In this document: in pieces, positions 17,298 to 27,460 of the stretch
How positions within the stretch are numbered: position 1 is the stretch's first letter
Layout of the letters: every line of letters starts with the position of its first letter
Origin: Endozoicomonas sp. G2_2
GTDB taxonomy: Bacteria; Pseudomonadota; Gammaproteobacteria; Nevskiales; Salinisphaeraceae
Reading direction: 5' to 3'
DNA: 64,000 nt
Assembly: GCF_017744135.1 (NCBI RefSeq)
Contig: NZ_JAGHQU010000004.1
Span: 248,001-312,000 of the forward strand
Translations under genes and position numbers: made by a program
The notes under the pieces: model-generated
What the model saw: the letters and a program-made list of their open reading frames with translations, nothing else
What the model was told of the DNA's origin: nothing
Databases searched by the model: none

Positions 17298-17954
17298 TCA
17301 GTCGCGCTGTTCGCGTTTTGCCTTGGCCCGGGCGATGGCATCGGCAATGGTCGATTTCTTGGCTTCGGCACCCGCCGCGGCGTCCTCGCGGGCATCGACG
17401 GTGGCGTCGTGTCGGTTCGCGCGGCGCCGTCTTGTGGTCTGGCGGTTCAGGCGTTTCTGGCGGGCCTCGAACAGCTCGCGCGCCCGTGCGGCGCGTTCGG
17501 CGTCGACGTCGCGCTCGGGCGGCCATAGCGGCTGCCCGCTCTCGGCATCCGATTCGGGCATGTCGATACAGTCGACCGGGCAGGCCGGCACGCACAGCTC
17601 GCAGCCGGTGCAGTCGTACTCGATCACCGTATGCATCTGCTTGGCCGCACCAATAATCGCGTCGGTCGGACAGACCTGGATACAGCGCGTACAGCCGATG
17701 CATTCGTCTTCACGAATGAACGCGACCTTGGCCACGCTCGCATCGCCGCACTCCGGATCGATGGGTTTGATCGACGCGCCCGTCAGCGTGGCGAGCCGCT
17801 CGACGGTGGCGTCGCCGCCGGGCGGGCAGCGGTTGATATCCGTCTCGCCCGCGGCGATCGCTTCGGCATAGGGCCGACAGCCGTCATAGCCGCAGCGCCG
17901 ACACTGCGTCTGCGGCAGGAGGGCGTCGATGGCGTCGACAGACGGCGCGCTCAT
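17298..17954 (-). CDS. rsxB: RsxB/RnfB-like electron-transfer ferredoxin, no membrane anchor
   Basis: An iron-sulfur subunit that normally passes electrons in the Rnf/Rsx complex, 218 residues. An N-terminal four-cysteine Fe-S domain (CRRCGYDGC, then INRCPPGG) is followed by two ferredoxin clusters, [12 protein letters not shown] and [12 protein letters not shown]. The last 70 residues are charged. The usual hydrophobic N-terminal anchor is absent with the start at 17954. No rsxA, C, D, G or E lies nearby. It sits 4 bp after metG and 17 bp before nth. It may serve an unlinked Rsx complex or be an independent ferredoxin. Confidence 0.85.
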   Translation of the reverse strand: MSAPSVDAIDALLPQTQCRRCGYDGCRPYAEAIAAGETDINRCPPGGDATVERLATLTGASIKPIDPECGDASVAKVAFIREDECIGCTRCIQVCPTDAIIGAAKQMHTVIEYDCTGCELCVPACPVDCIDMPESDAESGQPLWPPERDVDAERAARARELFEARQKRLNRQTTRRRRANRHDATVDAREDAAAGAEAKKSTIADAIARAKAKREQRD

Positions 17955-17958
17955 GGGG

Positions 17959-20028
17959 CTATTTGATCTTGTCGCCGGGCTGGGCGCCGTCGTCGGGCGA
18001 CAGGATATGCGGTGAGTCACCGGCGGCAAGCACCATGCCCTCGGACAGGCCGAAGCGCATCTTGCGTGGGGCGAGGTTGGCGACCATGACGGTCAGCCGG
18101 CCTTCCAGTGTCTCGGGGGCATAGGCGGACTTGATGCCGGCAAAGACTTGTTTGGTGCCCAATGCGCCCACGTCGAGCGTGAGTTTGAGCAGCTTGTCTG
18201 CGCCTTCCACATGTTCGGCGGCGGCGATACGTGCCACGCGGAGGTCGACCTTGGCGAAATCGCCGATTTCGATCTTGTCGTCGCCATCGGCCGTATCCGG
18301 CTTTTTATCTGCCGGCTTCGTGGCGGCTTTCTTTGGCGCCTCCGCTTCGGCCTGCGGCGCGGCCTTGGCCGCCAGGTCTTCCTGGCTGGCTTCGATCATC
18401 TTGTCGATGGCCGGCTGTTCGACACGGCGCAGCAGCGGTTTGAACTTGGCGATCTCGTGGCCGGTCAGCGGCGTGGCCAGATCGGCCCAGGTCAGATCGC
18501 CGACCTGCAGGAACGCTTCGGCGCGCTCGGCCGTCTCCGGCAGCACCGGCTTGAGATAGATCGTGAGCTGGGCGAACAGGTTGAGCGCGGTCGTGCAGAT
18601 CTGCTGCAGCTCGTCCTCGCGGCCCTCTTCCTTGGCCAGCTGCCAGGGGGCGCGCTCGGCGACATAGGCGTTGGCTTCGTCGGCCAGCGCCATGATCTGA
18701 CGAACCGCCTGGGCAAAGCGGCGCTGCTCGTAGTGCTCGGCGATTTCGTCGGCGGCCGCGGCGAAGCGCTCGAACAGCTCGGGCTTGTCCAGCGTATCCG
18801 CCAGCTGGCCGTCGAAACGCTTGGTGATGAAGTTCGCGCAGCGGCTGGCGATGTTGACGTACTTGCCCACCAGGTCCGAATTGATCCGGGCCATGAAGTC
18901 GTCGAGGTTCAAGTCGAGATCCTCGACCTTGCCCGACAGCTTGGCGGTGAAGTAGTAGCGCAGGAATTCCGCCGGCAGATGTTTCAGCCAGGTGCGCGCC
19001 TTGATGAAGGTGCCGCGCGACTTGGACATCTTCTCGCCGTTGACGGTGAGAAAGCCGTGCGCATGGATCGCCGTGGGCGTGCGATAGCCGGCGCCTTCCA
19101 GCATCGCCGGCCAGAACAGGGCATGGAAATAGACGATGTCCTTGCCGATGAAGTGGTACAGCTCGGCGTCGGAATCGGCCTTCCAGAAATGGTCGAAGTC
19201 GAGCGCCTTGCCCTCGGCCTGGCGCCGCTTGCACAGGTTGGCAAAGCTCGCCATATAGCCGATCGGCGCATCCAGCCAGACATAGAAATACTTGTCTTCG
19301 GTGCCCGGGATCTTGAAGCCGAAATAGGGCGCGTCACGGGAGATGTCCCAGTCCTTGAGTCCGGCCTCGAACCATTCGTCGAGCTTGCGGGTCACGGCTT
19401 CCTGCAGATGATCGCTGCGGGTCCAGTCGTGCAGGAAGGCCTCGAAATCGGCGAGCTGGAAGAAATAGTGTTCGGAGTCGCGCTCGACGGGCGTGGCGCC
19501 GGAGAGCACCGAGACCGGATTGATCAGTTCCGTCGGCTGGTAGGTCGCGCCGCAGACTTCGCAGGCATCGCCATACTGCTCTGCCGTGCCACATTTCGGG
19601 CATTCGCCGCGGATGAAGCGATCCGGCAGGAACATCTGTTTTTCTTCGTCGTACGCCTGCGAGATGGTGCGACGGGCGATATGACCGGCCTTTTCCAGGC
19701 GCGTGTAGATCTCGGCGGCCAGCTCGCGGTTTTCGTCCGAATGGGTCGAGTGGTAGTTGTCGAAGCCGATCAGGAAGTCATCGAAATCCTGCTTGTGCTC
19801 GGCGCCGACGTCGGCAATGAGCTGCTCGGGTTCGATGCCCATGTCGCGCGCCTTGAGCATGATCGGCGTGCCGTGCGCGTCGTCCGCGCAGACATAGACG
19901 CAGTTGTGGCCGCGCAGCTTCTGGAAGCGCACCCACACGTCGGTCTGGATGTACTCCACCAGATGGCCGAGATGGATCGACCCGTTGGCGTAGGGCAGGG
20001 CGGAGGTGACAAGAATATCGCGCGCCAT
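17959..20028 (-). CDS. metG: Methionine-tRNA ligase
   Basis: Class I aminoacyl-tRNA synthetase, 689 residues, the long form with a C-terminal tRNA-binding (EMAP/Trbp111) domain. The HIGH-type motif lies in [12 protein letters not shown] (about residues 12-23). The zinc knuckle has [18 protein letters not shown] (near 145-162), and KMSKS is near residue 332. An Ala/Lys-rich linker precedes the C-terminal domain at [14 protein letters not shown]. The start at 20028 was chosen because [16 protein letters not shown] is the standard N-terminus. It is divergent from mrp, a common gammaproteobacterial arrangement. Confidence 0.97.
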   Translation of the reverse strand: MARDILVTSALPYANGSIHLGHLVEYIQTDVWVRFQKLRGHNCVYVCADDAHGTPIMLKARDMGIEPEQLIADVGAEHKQDFDDFLIGFDNYHSTHSDENRELAAEIYTRLEKAGHIARRTISQAYDEEKQMFLPDRFIRGECPKCGTAEQYGDACEVCGATYQPTELINPVSVLSGATPVERDSEHYFFQLADFEAFLHDWTRSDHLQEAVTRKLDEWFEAGLKDWDISRDAPYFGFKIPGTEDKYFYVWLDAPIGYMASFANLCKRRQAEGKALDFDHFWKADSDAELYHFIGKDIVYFHALFWPAMLEGAGYRTPTAIHAHGFLTVNGEKMSKSRGTFIKARTWLKHLPAEFLRYYFTAKLSGKVEDLDLNLDDFMARINSDLVGKYVNIASRCANFITKRFDGQLADTLDKPELFERFAAAADEIAEHYEQRRFAQAVRQIMALADEANAYVAERAPWQLAKEEGREDELQQICTTALNLFAQLTIYLKPVLPETAERAEAFLQVGDLTWADLATPLTGHEIAKFKPLLRRVEQPAIDKMIEASQEDLAAKAAPQAEAEAPKKAATKPADKKPDTADGDDKIEIGDFAKVDLRVARIAAAEHVEGADKLLKLTLDVGALGTKQVFAGIKSAYAPETLEGRLTVMVANLAPRKMRFGLSEGMVLAAGDSPHILSPDDGAQPGDKIK

Positions 20029-20160
20029 GGCTAGGTTTTCCCGAGCGTGTTCGTGGCTTTTGGAAGCCGGCCAGTATGCCATACGCACCCCGGTGGCCCG
20101 CTTGTACTTGCTATCATCGCCACCGTTTCAATTTGCGCAGACAATCACCGGGTGCACGCC

Positions 20161-21252
20161 ATGAGCGATTCCCTGAAAAAGACCGTCGAGACCGAACTCG
20201 GCCGCTTCAACGAACCCTATCTCGATACCGATCTGATGAGCGCACGCGCGGTCCGGTCGCTGGAGGTGACCGGCGAGCGCGTTACGCTCGAACTGGATCT
20301 CGGCTTTCCCTGCGGAAACTACGGCCAGAAGCTCGCCGAGCAGGTCCGCGCCATGCTCGAAGCCGTCGACGGCATCGAGCGCGCCGACGTGACGGTGGGT
20401 TTCTCGGTCGCCGCCCGTGCGGTCCAGCCCTCGCTCAAGCGGGTCGAGGGCGTACGCAACATCATCGCCGTGGCCTCGGCCAAGGGCGGGGTCGGCAAGT
20501 CCACGGTCGCTGCCAATCTGGCGCTCGCGCTCAAGGGGGACGGCGCGTCGGTGGGCTTGCTGGACGCCGATATCTACGGCCCAAGCCAGCCGCGCCTGAT
20601 GGGTATCGAGGGCCGCGCCCAGGCCAAGGACGGCAAGACACTGATCCCGATGGAAGCCCACGGCATGCAGACCATGTCGATCGGTTACCTCATCGACAAG
20701 GAGTCCCCGGCGATCCTGCGCGGGCCGATGGTGACCTCCGCGCTGCAGCAGATGCTGTTTCAGACCGCCTGGGACGACCTGGATTATCTGATCATCGACC
20801 TGCCGCCGGGCACCGGCGATATTCAGCTGACGCTGTCGCAGAAGGTGCCGGTTTCCGGCGCGGTGGTGGTGACCACGCCCCAGGATCTGGCCCTGCTCGA
20901 CGCGCGCAAGGGCGTGGAGATGTTCAAGAAGGTCAACGTGCCGGTGCTGGGCATCGTGGAGAACATGAGCACCCATATCTGCTCGAACTGCGGCCACGAA
21001 GAGGCGATCTTCGGCGCCCACGGCGGGCGCCAGCTGGCCGAGCAATACGGCGTGGATCTGCTCGGCGAACTGCCGCTGGATATTTCCATCCGCGAGAACG
21101 CGGATGCAGGCCACCCGAGCGTGGTCGCCGAGCCCGACGGCAATATCGCCAGCGCCTATTTCGACATGTCGCGCAAGACCGCCGCACGGCTGGCGCGCCA
21201 GAAGAAGGACTACGCCAGCAAGTTCCCGAACATCAAGGTCGAGAACAGCTGA
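20161..21252 (+). CDS. mrp: Iron-sulfur cluster carrier protein Mrp/ApbC
   Basis: P-loop ATPase that binds and delivers Fe-S clusters. It has 363 residues: an N-terminal MIP18-like domain (to about residue 90), then the deviant Walker A SAKGGVGKST (about 106-115). Switch I is DADIYGPSQPR and Walker B is LIIDLPPGTGD. The cluster-bridging C-x-x-C is CSNC, in HICSNCGHEE. The start is the ATG at 20161. Located opposite metG. Confidence 0.95.
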   Translation: MSDSLKKTVETELGRFNEPYLDTDLMSARAVRSLEVTGERVTLELDLGFPCGNYGQKLAEQVRAMLEAVDGIERADVTVGFSVAARAVQPSLKRVEGVRNIIAVASAKGGVGKSTVAANLALALKGDGASVGLLDADIYGPSQPRLMGIEGRAQAKDGKTLIPMEAHGMQTMSIGYLIDKESPAILRGPMVTSALQQMLFQTAWDDLDYLIIDLPPGTGDIQLTLSQKVPVSGAVVVTTPQDLALLDARKGVEMFKKVNVPVLGIVENMSTHICSNCGHEEAIFGAHGGRQLAEQYGVDLLGELPLDISIRENADAGHPSVVAEPDGNIASAYFDMSRKTAARLARQKKDYASKFPNIKVENS

Positions 21253-21261
21253 TCCGGCCGC

Positions 21262-22167
21262 TCAGCGCGGTCGCAGCGCCTGGAATGCGGCGCGCACATG
21301 CTGCGTGAGCGCCTTGCCGGCTTCGGCGCACTGGGCGCCGACCACGAGCGCGACATGCGTGTCGGGCAGTGCCGGCATCTTCGGTTCGTCGATGAGCTCC
21401 AGCAGCGGCGAGCCGGCAAGCGATCGCGGCAGCGGCGCCACCGCGAGATCGGCCTGTACCGCCGCGCGTTGTCCCGCGCTGTGTTCGCTGCTGTACGCCA
21501 CGCGATAGGTACGCCCGGCACGATCGAGCGCGTCGACCGCGCTGGCGCGCCACGCGCAACCGTGATCCGCCAACGCCACGGGTAATGGTTCGCGCAGACG
21601 CGCCGTGCCGTCGGCGCGCCCGACCCACACCAGTGGCTCGGTATGCACGATCTCGCCGCGCTCGCTCTGTACGTCGCGGTTGCCGGCGGTGATCAGGGCG
21701 AGGTCGATCTCGCCGGCGTCGAGACGGGCCAGAATGTCGCGGCTCGCGCCGGTCATCACGTCGACCTGGACCGCGGGATGCGAGCGTGCGAACGCCGCCA
21801 GCACCCGCGGCAGGATGCGTGTGCCCACGTCGTCCGGTGTGCCGATGCGTACCGTGCCTTCCAGCGTCGGTGCAAGAAACGCGTTGACCGTCTCGGCGTT
21901 GAGCTGGAGAAGCTGGCGCGCGTAGCGCAGCAGCAGCTCGCCGTGCTCGGTGAGCTGCACGCGTCGCGCTTCGCGCACGAACAGGCTCTTGTCCAGCGTG
22001 GTCTCCAGTCGCTTGATCTGCATGCTCAACGCCGATGGCGTGCGAAACACGGCCTTTGCCGCGTGCGTGAAGCTGCCGTACTCAGCGATGGCGACGAAGC
22101 TACGCAGCACATCGGTATCCAGCAGTGGCTGAGTGCTCGATGCCCGCGGTGCGGGGGCTTGGGTCAT
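21262..22167 (-). CDS. LysR-family transcriptional regulator
   Basis: A 301-residue LTTR. The winged helix-turn-helix lies at about residues 18-75 (LRSFVAIAEYGSFTHAAKAV, then LSMQIKRLE) and is followed by a substrate-binding domain from about residue 100 (GTVRIGTPDDV). The effector is unknown. It is divergent from a small DUF1127 gene that starts 150 bp away. LTTRs usually control the divergent neighbour, so that gene is the likely target. Confidence 0.88.
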   Translation of the reverse strand: MTQAPAPRASSTQPLLDTDVLRSFVAIAEYGSFTHAAKAVFRTPSALSMQIKRLETTLDKSLFVREARRVQLTEHGELLLRYARQLLQLNAETVNAFLAPTLEGTVRIGTPDDVGTRILPRVLAAFARSHPAVQVDVMTGASRDILARLDAGEIDLALITAGNRDVQSERGEIVHTEPLVWVGRADGTARLREPLPVALADHGCAWRASAVDALDRAGRTYRVAYSSEHSAGQRAAVQADLAVAPLPRSLAGSPLLELIDEPKMPALPDTHVALVVGAQCAEAGKALTQHVRAAFQALRPR

Positions 22168-22317
22168 GAGCTTTCGTTAAGAAATAGTGAACGCATAGTA
22201 TAAATCTTTTCGCTGGATTGAACAGTTGGGCAAGCGCAGGCTGATCCCGTGCCTCGAATAACGGGGCACGCGATGTACCTCGGCGGCCTTCGACGGCACG
22301 CCATATGGAGAGCAGCT

Positions 22318-22611
22318 ATGCGTGACTATTCCAGCCGATCCACACCGCCGACTGCGCAGCAGGTCGAACGGCAACATGCCGCGCTCGAGCGGCTGTACAT
22401 GCCGGCCATGCCGCCGCTCTGGCTATTCGCGCTGATCGGGCGCGTTGTACAGCGCTGGCGCGAACGCCGGGCGATCAAGGCGCTGTTGAAACGCGACGAC
22501 CATATCCTGTGCGATCTCGGCCATAGCCGGGCCCGGCTGCGCCAACGCCTGCACGAGCCCGGGCCGCACGATGCCCGTCTTCGCGACCATGCGGCACGCA
22601 GCGGCCCCTAG
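22318..22611 (+). CDS. Small DUF1127 protein
   Basis: A 97-residue protein with an N-terminal polar region, then WLFALIGRVVQRWRERRAIKALLKRDDHILCDLGHSRARL, matching the arginine-rich DUF1127 (YjiS-like) signature. Short DUF1127 proteins bind RNA or metabolic regulators in Alphaproteobacteria; the function here is not established. The ATG at 22318 has GGAGAG 7 bp upstream, which decides it over earlier in-frame codons (GTG 22249, ATG 22273). Confidence 0.7.
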   Translation: MRDYSSRSTPPTAQQVERQHAALERLYMPAMPPLWLFALIGRVVQRWRERRAIKALLKRDDHILCDLGHSRARLRQRLHEPGPHDARLRDHAARSGP

Positions 22612-22691
22612 AATCGTTGCTGCCGGAATTCTCGGTCGCTGGATCGACATCATGGCGGCCCGGGCACGCGCCGGGCCGCCAGGCGCCCGTC

Positions 22692-23699
22692 TCAGGCGTT
22701 GCGGGCCTCGTTGCCGATATCGATCACGATCTTGCCGACCGCGGCACCCGCTTCCAGGTGCGAATGCGCAGCTGCGATGTCGTCGAGGGTGAAGCGGCGC
22801 TCGTCGAGCAGTGGCTTGAGCTGGTTCGTCGCGGCGAGCTGACCGGCCTTGGTGAGAATTTCGCCGTGGTGCTGCGGGTGGATGCCGTGGAGCATGCTGG
22901 TGAGCATGAAGATCGTGTGCAGCGTCAGGCTCTTGGTATGCATGGGCGTGAGATCGGCCTCGTACTGCGACACGATGGTCGCGACCTGGCCATTGACCCG
23001 CGCGCCGGCGAACGAGGTGGCGATATCCGAACCGCCGGTCGCATCGAAGACCACGTCGAAACCGCGCCCGCCGGTCAGACGTTCGACATAGTCTTCGACG
23101 CTTTCCTCGCGATAGTTGATGATGTCGTCGGCACCCATGCGCCGCGCGATATCGGCTTTCGCGGCCGACGATATCGTGGCCGCAACGCGCGCCCCCTGGG
23201 CCTTGGCCAGCTGGATGGCGATATGACCTACGCCGCCGGCGCCGCCGTGGATGAGCACATGATCGCCCGGCATCACGCGCGTGCGATCCACCATCGCTTC
23301 CCAGGCCGTGATCGTGACCAGCGGCAGGGCGGCGGTTTCGCGCCAGTCGAGCGCCTCCGGCTTGAAGGCCATGAAGGCGGCGTCGACCACGATGTATTCG
23401 CCGTAGGCCCCGCCGCGTCCGCGCAGCCCGCCGGCGCAGCCATAGACCGCGTCGCCTTTCTTCAGCCGCGTGACGCCTTCGCCGACCGCTTCGACCACGC
23501 CGGCCACGTCGCAGCCGAGCACCCCCGGCAGCTCGGGCGCGATGGGGGGACCGGCCGCGCGCAGCTTGGTATCGACCGGGTTCACGCTCGACGCGATCTG
23601 GCGCACCAGAACCTGGCCGGCGCCGGGGGAGGGCGTATCGATATCGGCGGCCTCGAAGACATCGGGCGTGCCGAATTCGCGGATAAGTTGAACCTTCAT
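22692..23699 (-). CDS. NADPH:quinone reductase-type zinc-free oxidoreductase
   Basis: Medium-chain dehydrogenase/reductase superfamily, 335 residues. An N-terminal GroES-like domain (SSVNPVDTKLR, LPGVLGCDVAGVVEAVGEGV) is followed by a Rossmann domain with the NADPH-binding HGGAGGVGHIAIQLAK. Catalytic-zinc ligands of alcohol dehydrogenases are missing, as in the QOR/zeta-crystallin branch. The ATG at 23699 is preceded by AGGAG. Substrate not assignable. Confidence 0.88.
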   Translation of the reverse strand: MKVQLIREFGTPDVFEAADIDTPSPGAGQVLVRQIASSVNPVDTKLRAAGPPIAPELPGVLGCDVAGVVEAVGEGVTRLKKGDAVYGCAGGLRGRGGAYGEYIVVDAAFMAFKPEALDWRETAALPLVTITAWEAMVDRTRVMPGDHVLIHGGAGGVGHIAIQLAKAQGARVAATISSAAKADIARRMGADDIINYREESVEDYVERLTGGRGFDVVFDATGGSDIATSFAGARVNGQVATIVSQYEADLTPMHTKSLTLHTIFMLTSMLHGIHPQHHGEILTKAGQLAATNQLKPLLDERRFTLDDIAAAHSHLEAGAAVGKIVIDIGNEARNA

Positions 23700-23838
23700 G
23701 GCTGGGCTCCTGGAAACGGTTGAAGCATTGATGTGGCAACGATACGCCATCGCGTCGCATGGCTCAGCCCCGGCGTAGGCGCACAGCGCTTCGAGACGCT
23801 AAACTGCGCGCTTTGCCCGCCGCGCAGAGCCGACCCCG

Positions 23839-24405
23839 ATGAGCATCAAGTCCGACAAGTGGATCCGCCGCATGGCCACCGACCACGGCATGATCGAGCC
23901 GTTCGAGCCCGGCCAGATCAAGGAAAACGAGAAAGGGCGCATCGTGTCGTACGGTGTGTCGAGCTACGGCTACGACGTGCGCTGCTCGCCGCATTTCAAG
24001 ATTTTCACCAACATCAACACCGCGGTGGTGGACCCCAAGGCCTTCGACGAAAAGAGCTTTCAGGACTTCGAGGGCGAGACCTGCATCATTCCCCCCAACT
24101 CGTTCGCGCTCGCCTCGACGGTGGAATACTTTCGCATTCCGCGCAGCGTGCTCACGATCTGTCTGGGCAAGTCGACCTATGCGCGCTGCGGCATCATCGT
24201 GAACGTGACGCCGCTGGAGCCGGAATGGGAAGGCCACGTGACGCTGGAGTTCTCCAACACCACCACGCTGCCGGCCAAGATCTACGCCAACGAAGGCGTG
24301 GCGCAGATGCTGTTCCTGGAGTCGGACGAAATCTGCGAGACCTCGTACAAGGATCGCGGCGGCAAATACCAGGGCCAGCGCGGGGTCACGCTGCCGCGTA
24401 CCTAG
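23839..24405 (+). CDS. dcd: dCTP deaminase
   Basis: Converts dCTP to dUTP for dTTP synthesis. At 188 residues it is the length typical of Pseudomonas-type Dcd. Recognisable blocks are the N-terminal [11 protein letters not shown], the [10 protein letters not shown] core, the active-site [18 protein letters not shown] with Ser/Arg, and catalytic Glu in the [11 protein letters not shown] region. The C-terminus [14 protein letters not shown] orders on nucleotide binding. Monocistronic in this window. Confidence 0.96.
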   Translation: MSIKSDKWIRRMATDHGMIEPFEPGQIKENEKGRIVSYGVSSYGYDVRCSPHFKIFTNINTAVVDPKAFDEKSFQDFEGETCIIPPNSFALASTVEYFRIPRSVLTICLGKSTYARCGIIVNVTPLEPEWEGHVTLEFSNTTTLPAKIYANEGVAQMLFLESDEICETSYKDRGGKYQGQRGVTLPRT

Positions 24406-24597
24406 AACCCGGATTCACTAGCGCGACAACGCCGGCTTGAATGCGCGGCCCGGAATCGCCCGAACAAGGATCACGCCAGGGCGCGGGCCTGAAAGAAGGC
24501 ATATGTTGGTCGCGCCCGGGCGGCTTTGCGTGCGACCGGTCTGTGTGTTGCAGGACGGCCGGGCGACAAGACTTTATCCGCGAGGTCTGACGCGGGG

Positions 24598-25374
24598 CTA
24601 CTGCGCAGTCCGCGCGCCCGGCCGGTCGAGGCTGGTCAGCGACATGCGGAATATGCCGTCGTCGCCTTTCTGGTGTTCGACGCGCACCGGAATCCAGTCG
24701 GCGTTGCGCGCCAGCCAGAAGCGCAGGTGGCGCTTGTCGTCGTCCACGCGTTCGACCAGCAGGGTGTCGTAACGCCCGGCCGGTGTGTCGATGGTGCCGC
24801 CGTCGCGGGCGCGCAGGGTGTAGGTCTTGGTTTCGTCTTCGTCGACGAGGGTGAAATCTGCCGTGCCGAGGTTGTCGGGATCGGCGGCGGCCGCGACCCA
24901 GCGCCGCGCCGCGATCTGGATCGAAAGCGGATCGAGGCCCTGTTCGCCCAGCGCCATCGTTTCCTGTCGGCCGGCTTCGCTGCGATATACGACCTGGCGT
25001 GTGTCCCAGTCGTAATCGAGCGTATAGCTGTCCTCGGCGTCGCCCTGCATGTGATGCGAGAAGCGGCTCGGGCGCAGCGCGTCGTCCTCGATACAGAACC
25101 GGCTCTCGTCGCTGACATCGCCGATGAACACCCGCACGAGCGCGTTCGGGTTGGCGCGCCCGGAATAGACATAGCAGTCGGCGGTCTGCGCACGGGCGAG
25201 GCTGAAGGTCGTGGTGCCGAGTCCGATCGAGCCGCGGTTGACCTTGAAATGGGCCGTGAACGGATCGGTGACCGCCGCGCCGGCGCTACTGCTGAACAGG
25301 GCGCCGACCAATAGGGCCGCGCCCGCGAGCCCCCGGCGGGTATCAGGTCGTGGCGATCGAGTCGTAGTCGTCAT
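24598..25374 (-). CDS. DUF3108 periplasmic protein
   Basis: A 258-residue exported protein. A twin-arginine-like start (DTRRGLAG) and hydrophobic AALLVGALFSSSAGA form the signal peptide, then a beta-rich domain of the DUF3108 type (FTAHFKVNRGSIGLGTTTFSL through DTPAGRYDTLLVERV and LRFWLARNADWIPVRVE). In Gammaproteobacteria this family often follows purN. The start at 25374 lies inside the purN frame (32-bp overlap). Function unknown. Confidence 0.8.
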   Translation of the reverse strand: MTTTTRSPRPDTRRGLAGAALLVGALFSSSAGAAVTDPFTAHFKVNRGSIGLGTTTFSLARAQTADCYVYSGRANPNALVRVFIGDVSDESRFCIEDDALRPSRFSHHMQGDAEDSYTLDYDWDTRQVVYRSEAGRQETMALGEQGLDPLSIQIAARRWVAAAADPDNLGTADFTLVDEDETKTYTLRARDGGTIDTPAGRYDTLLVERVDDDKRHLRFWLARNADWIPVRVEHQKGDDGIFRMSLTSLDRPGARTAQ

Positions 25375-26035
25375 GCGGGCACTGCTCCTGTATCTGGCCA
25401 TCGCGCCACACGACACCGTCGTAGAACCGCACCGTGCCGGCGATCAACTCCGCAAGCGCCGCCGGGTAGAGCCGCTGCTCGACGTCGGCCATGAGCCGGT
25501 CGGCCAGCGTTTCGGGCGTGTCGTCGTGGGCGATCGCGATGCTGGCCTGACGAATCAGCGGCCCGTCGTCGAGATCCGGGGTCACGAAATGAACGCTGGC
25601 CCCGTGACGCGCATCGCCGTTCGACAGCGCTCGCTCGTGGGTGTTCAGTCCCTTGTAGCGCGGTAGCAGCGAGGGATGGATATTCACCAGCTTGGACTCG
25701 AAACGCTGGACGAACGCTGAACTCAGGATGCGCATGTAGCCGGCCAGCACCACCCAGTCCGGCCGAGCGGCCGCGATACGCGCACCCAGGGCACGGTCGA
25801 AGTCATCGCGGCGCTTGAACCCTTTGGGTTCGATGCAGACACAGTTCAGCCCCGCCAGGCGGGCGATCTGCATGCCCGGCGCATCGCTGCGGTTGCTGAT
25901 CACCAGCGCGATCTGCGCGTTCAGATCGCCGGTTTCGATAGCGCGGATGATCGCCTGCAGGTTGCGTCCGCGCCCGGAGATGACAACGACAAGACGTGGC
26001 GCCGTATCGCGGGCGCCTTCGTTCGGCCCGATCAA
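25343..26035 (-). CDS. purN: Phosphoribosylglycinamide formyltransferase
   Basis: Third step of de novo purine synthesis: formyl transfer from 10-formyl-THF to GAR. The protein is 230 residues, with an N-terminal extension of about 12 residues. Landmarks are the phosphate loop [30 protein letters not shown], the catalytic N-x-H of VNIHPSLLP with GLNTHERAL, and [15 protein letters not shown] with the catalytic Asp. It overlaps purM by 4 bp (ATGA), so purM-purN-DUF3108 form one operon. Confidence 0.95.
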   Translation of the reverse strand: MIGPNEGARDTAPRLVVVISGRGRNLQAIIRAIETGDLNAQIALVISNRSDAPGMQIARLAGLNCVCIEPKGFKRRDDFDRALGARIAAARPDWVVLAGYMRILSSAFVQRFESKLVNIHPSLLPRYKGLNTHERALSNGDARHGASVHFVTPDLDDGPLIRQASIAIAHDDTPETLADRLMADVEQRLYPAALAELIAGTVRFYDGVVWRDGQIQEQCPHDDYDSIATT

Positions 26036-27102
26036 ACCAGGCGAACGGCGTCGTCGCTCGCGCTTTCGCGCGCGTGGATATGGCCGAGCGTGAAGACCTG
26101 TTCGCCGGCACCGCTGAGAACGTCGATCGCCTGCGCGACCTGATCGGCCGGCACGACCACGCAGAAGCCGATGCCGCCGTTGAAGGTGCGCGCCATCTCG
26201 GCGTCAGTCACGTTGCCGGCCTCGGCCAGCCAGTCGAAGATTGCCGGGCGCTGCCAGGCGCTGTGCTCCAGCGTGGCCGCCAGATGCTCGGGCATGACGC
26301 GCGCGAAATTCTCGGCCAGCCCGCCGCCGGTGACATGCGCCATGCCCTGGACATCCACCACCTCGAGCAGCTGCTGGATGGCCTTCACATAGATTCGTGT
26401 GGGCGCGAGCAGGGCGTCGCCCAGGCTCTGGTCGCCGAGCCGCGTATCCAGGGTGGCGCCGGCCACATCGAGAATCCGGCGCACGAGCGAGTAGCCGTTC
26501 GAGTGCGGGCCCGAGGAGCCAAGGCCGAGCACCACGCTGTCCTCGGTCATCCGGCTGCCGTCGATACGGCGGTCGTATTCCACAACGCCCACGCAGAAGC
26601 CGGCGAGGTCGAAATCGCCGCTGGCATACATGCCGGGCATTTCCGCGGTTTCACCGCCGATGAGCGCGGCGCCGGACTGCCGACAGCCTTCGGCGATGCT
26701 CTTGATCACCGGGGCGGCCACCGCGGCATCGAGATGTGCGGTGGCGTAATAGTCGAGAAAGAACAGCGGCTCGGCGCCCGTGACCAGTACATCGTTCACG
26801 CACATGGCGACCAGGTCGATGCCGATGCCGTCATACCGCTGCGCGTCGATCGCCAGACGCAGCTTGGTGCCGACCCCGTCGGTGCCGGACACCAGAACCG
26901 GACGGCGATAGCGATCGACCGGCAGTTCGAACAGGCCGCCGAAGCCGCCGAGACCGCCGATCACTTCCGGACGGCGCGTGGCCTCGACCGGCTCGCGAAT
27001 TTCGTCGACCAGGCGGTTGCCGGCGTCGATATCCACGCCGGCATCGGCATAGGTCAGAGAAGGGCGTTGACTCACGTCGAAATCGCTCGTGTTTGAAAGC
27101 AT
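26032..27102 (-). CDS. purM: Phosphoribosylformylglycinamidine cyclo-ligase
   Basis: ATP-dependent closure of FGAM to AIR in purine synthesis. It has 356 residues. The PurM signature is present as [39 protein letters not shown], the [11 protein letters not shown] loop and the [10 protein letters not shown] segment. The ATG at 27102 gives the normal MLSNTSDF...[15 protein letters not shown] start. First gene of the purMN operon. Confidence 0.96.
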   Translation of the reverse strand: MLSNTSDFDVSQRPSLTYADAGVDIDAGNRLVDEIREPVEATRRPEVIGGLGGFGGLFELPVDRYRRPVLVSGTDGVGTKLRLAIDAQRYDGIGIDLVAMCVNDVLVTGAEPLFFLDYYATAHLDAAVAAPVIKSIAEGCRQSGAALIGGETAEMPGMYASGDFDLAGFCVGVVEYDRRIDGSRMTEDSVVLGLGSSGPHSNGYSLVRRILDVAGATLDTRLGDQSLGDALLAPTRIYVKAIQQLLEVVDVQGMAHVTGGGLAENFARVMPEHLAATLEHSAWQRPAIFDWLAEAGNVTDAEMARTFNGGIGFCVVVPADQVAQAIDVLSGAGEQVFTLGHIHARESASDDAVRLV

Positions 27103-27460
27103 TAGCCCCGCCGAACGGCAGGAGCGCGTGTTATTGTAACGCGGCAGTCGGGGTCTGCCGCGATTCGTTGCCATCCGAGTGCCGGCACGCCGTGATTTCA
27201 AGTGTTTCGGGCGCGATTTTCCGGCCGGGCTCGCGCCGCAACCACGCCGCCCGCGGCGCGTCGCGGGTGCGAAAGCGACAGACCCGTTCGGCGATCCGGC
27301 AACAGGGGCAGGCGCGTGCGGCAACGAGGACGTTCATGACAACAGACGCCGAAGGCAGCCGCTGCATGTCTTTTTCACCGCGCCCCGCCCGCGTCAGCGC
27401 GTTCGTTGTTGAAGGCGCGCCCTTGCCTGTGGCCGCGCGCCGGGCGGAGGTCGTCTCGCC
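27103..27460. other. 358-bp intergenic region between purM and perM
   Basis: Divergent promoter space. No gene was accepted here: the open frames have unlikely composition and no start signals. In several gammaproteobacteria a DUF2066 gene occupies this place, and it is not present. No clear sigma-70 hexamers or operators were recognised. Confidence 0.5.
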
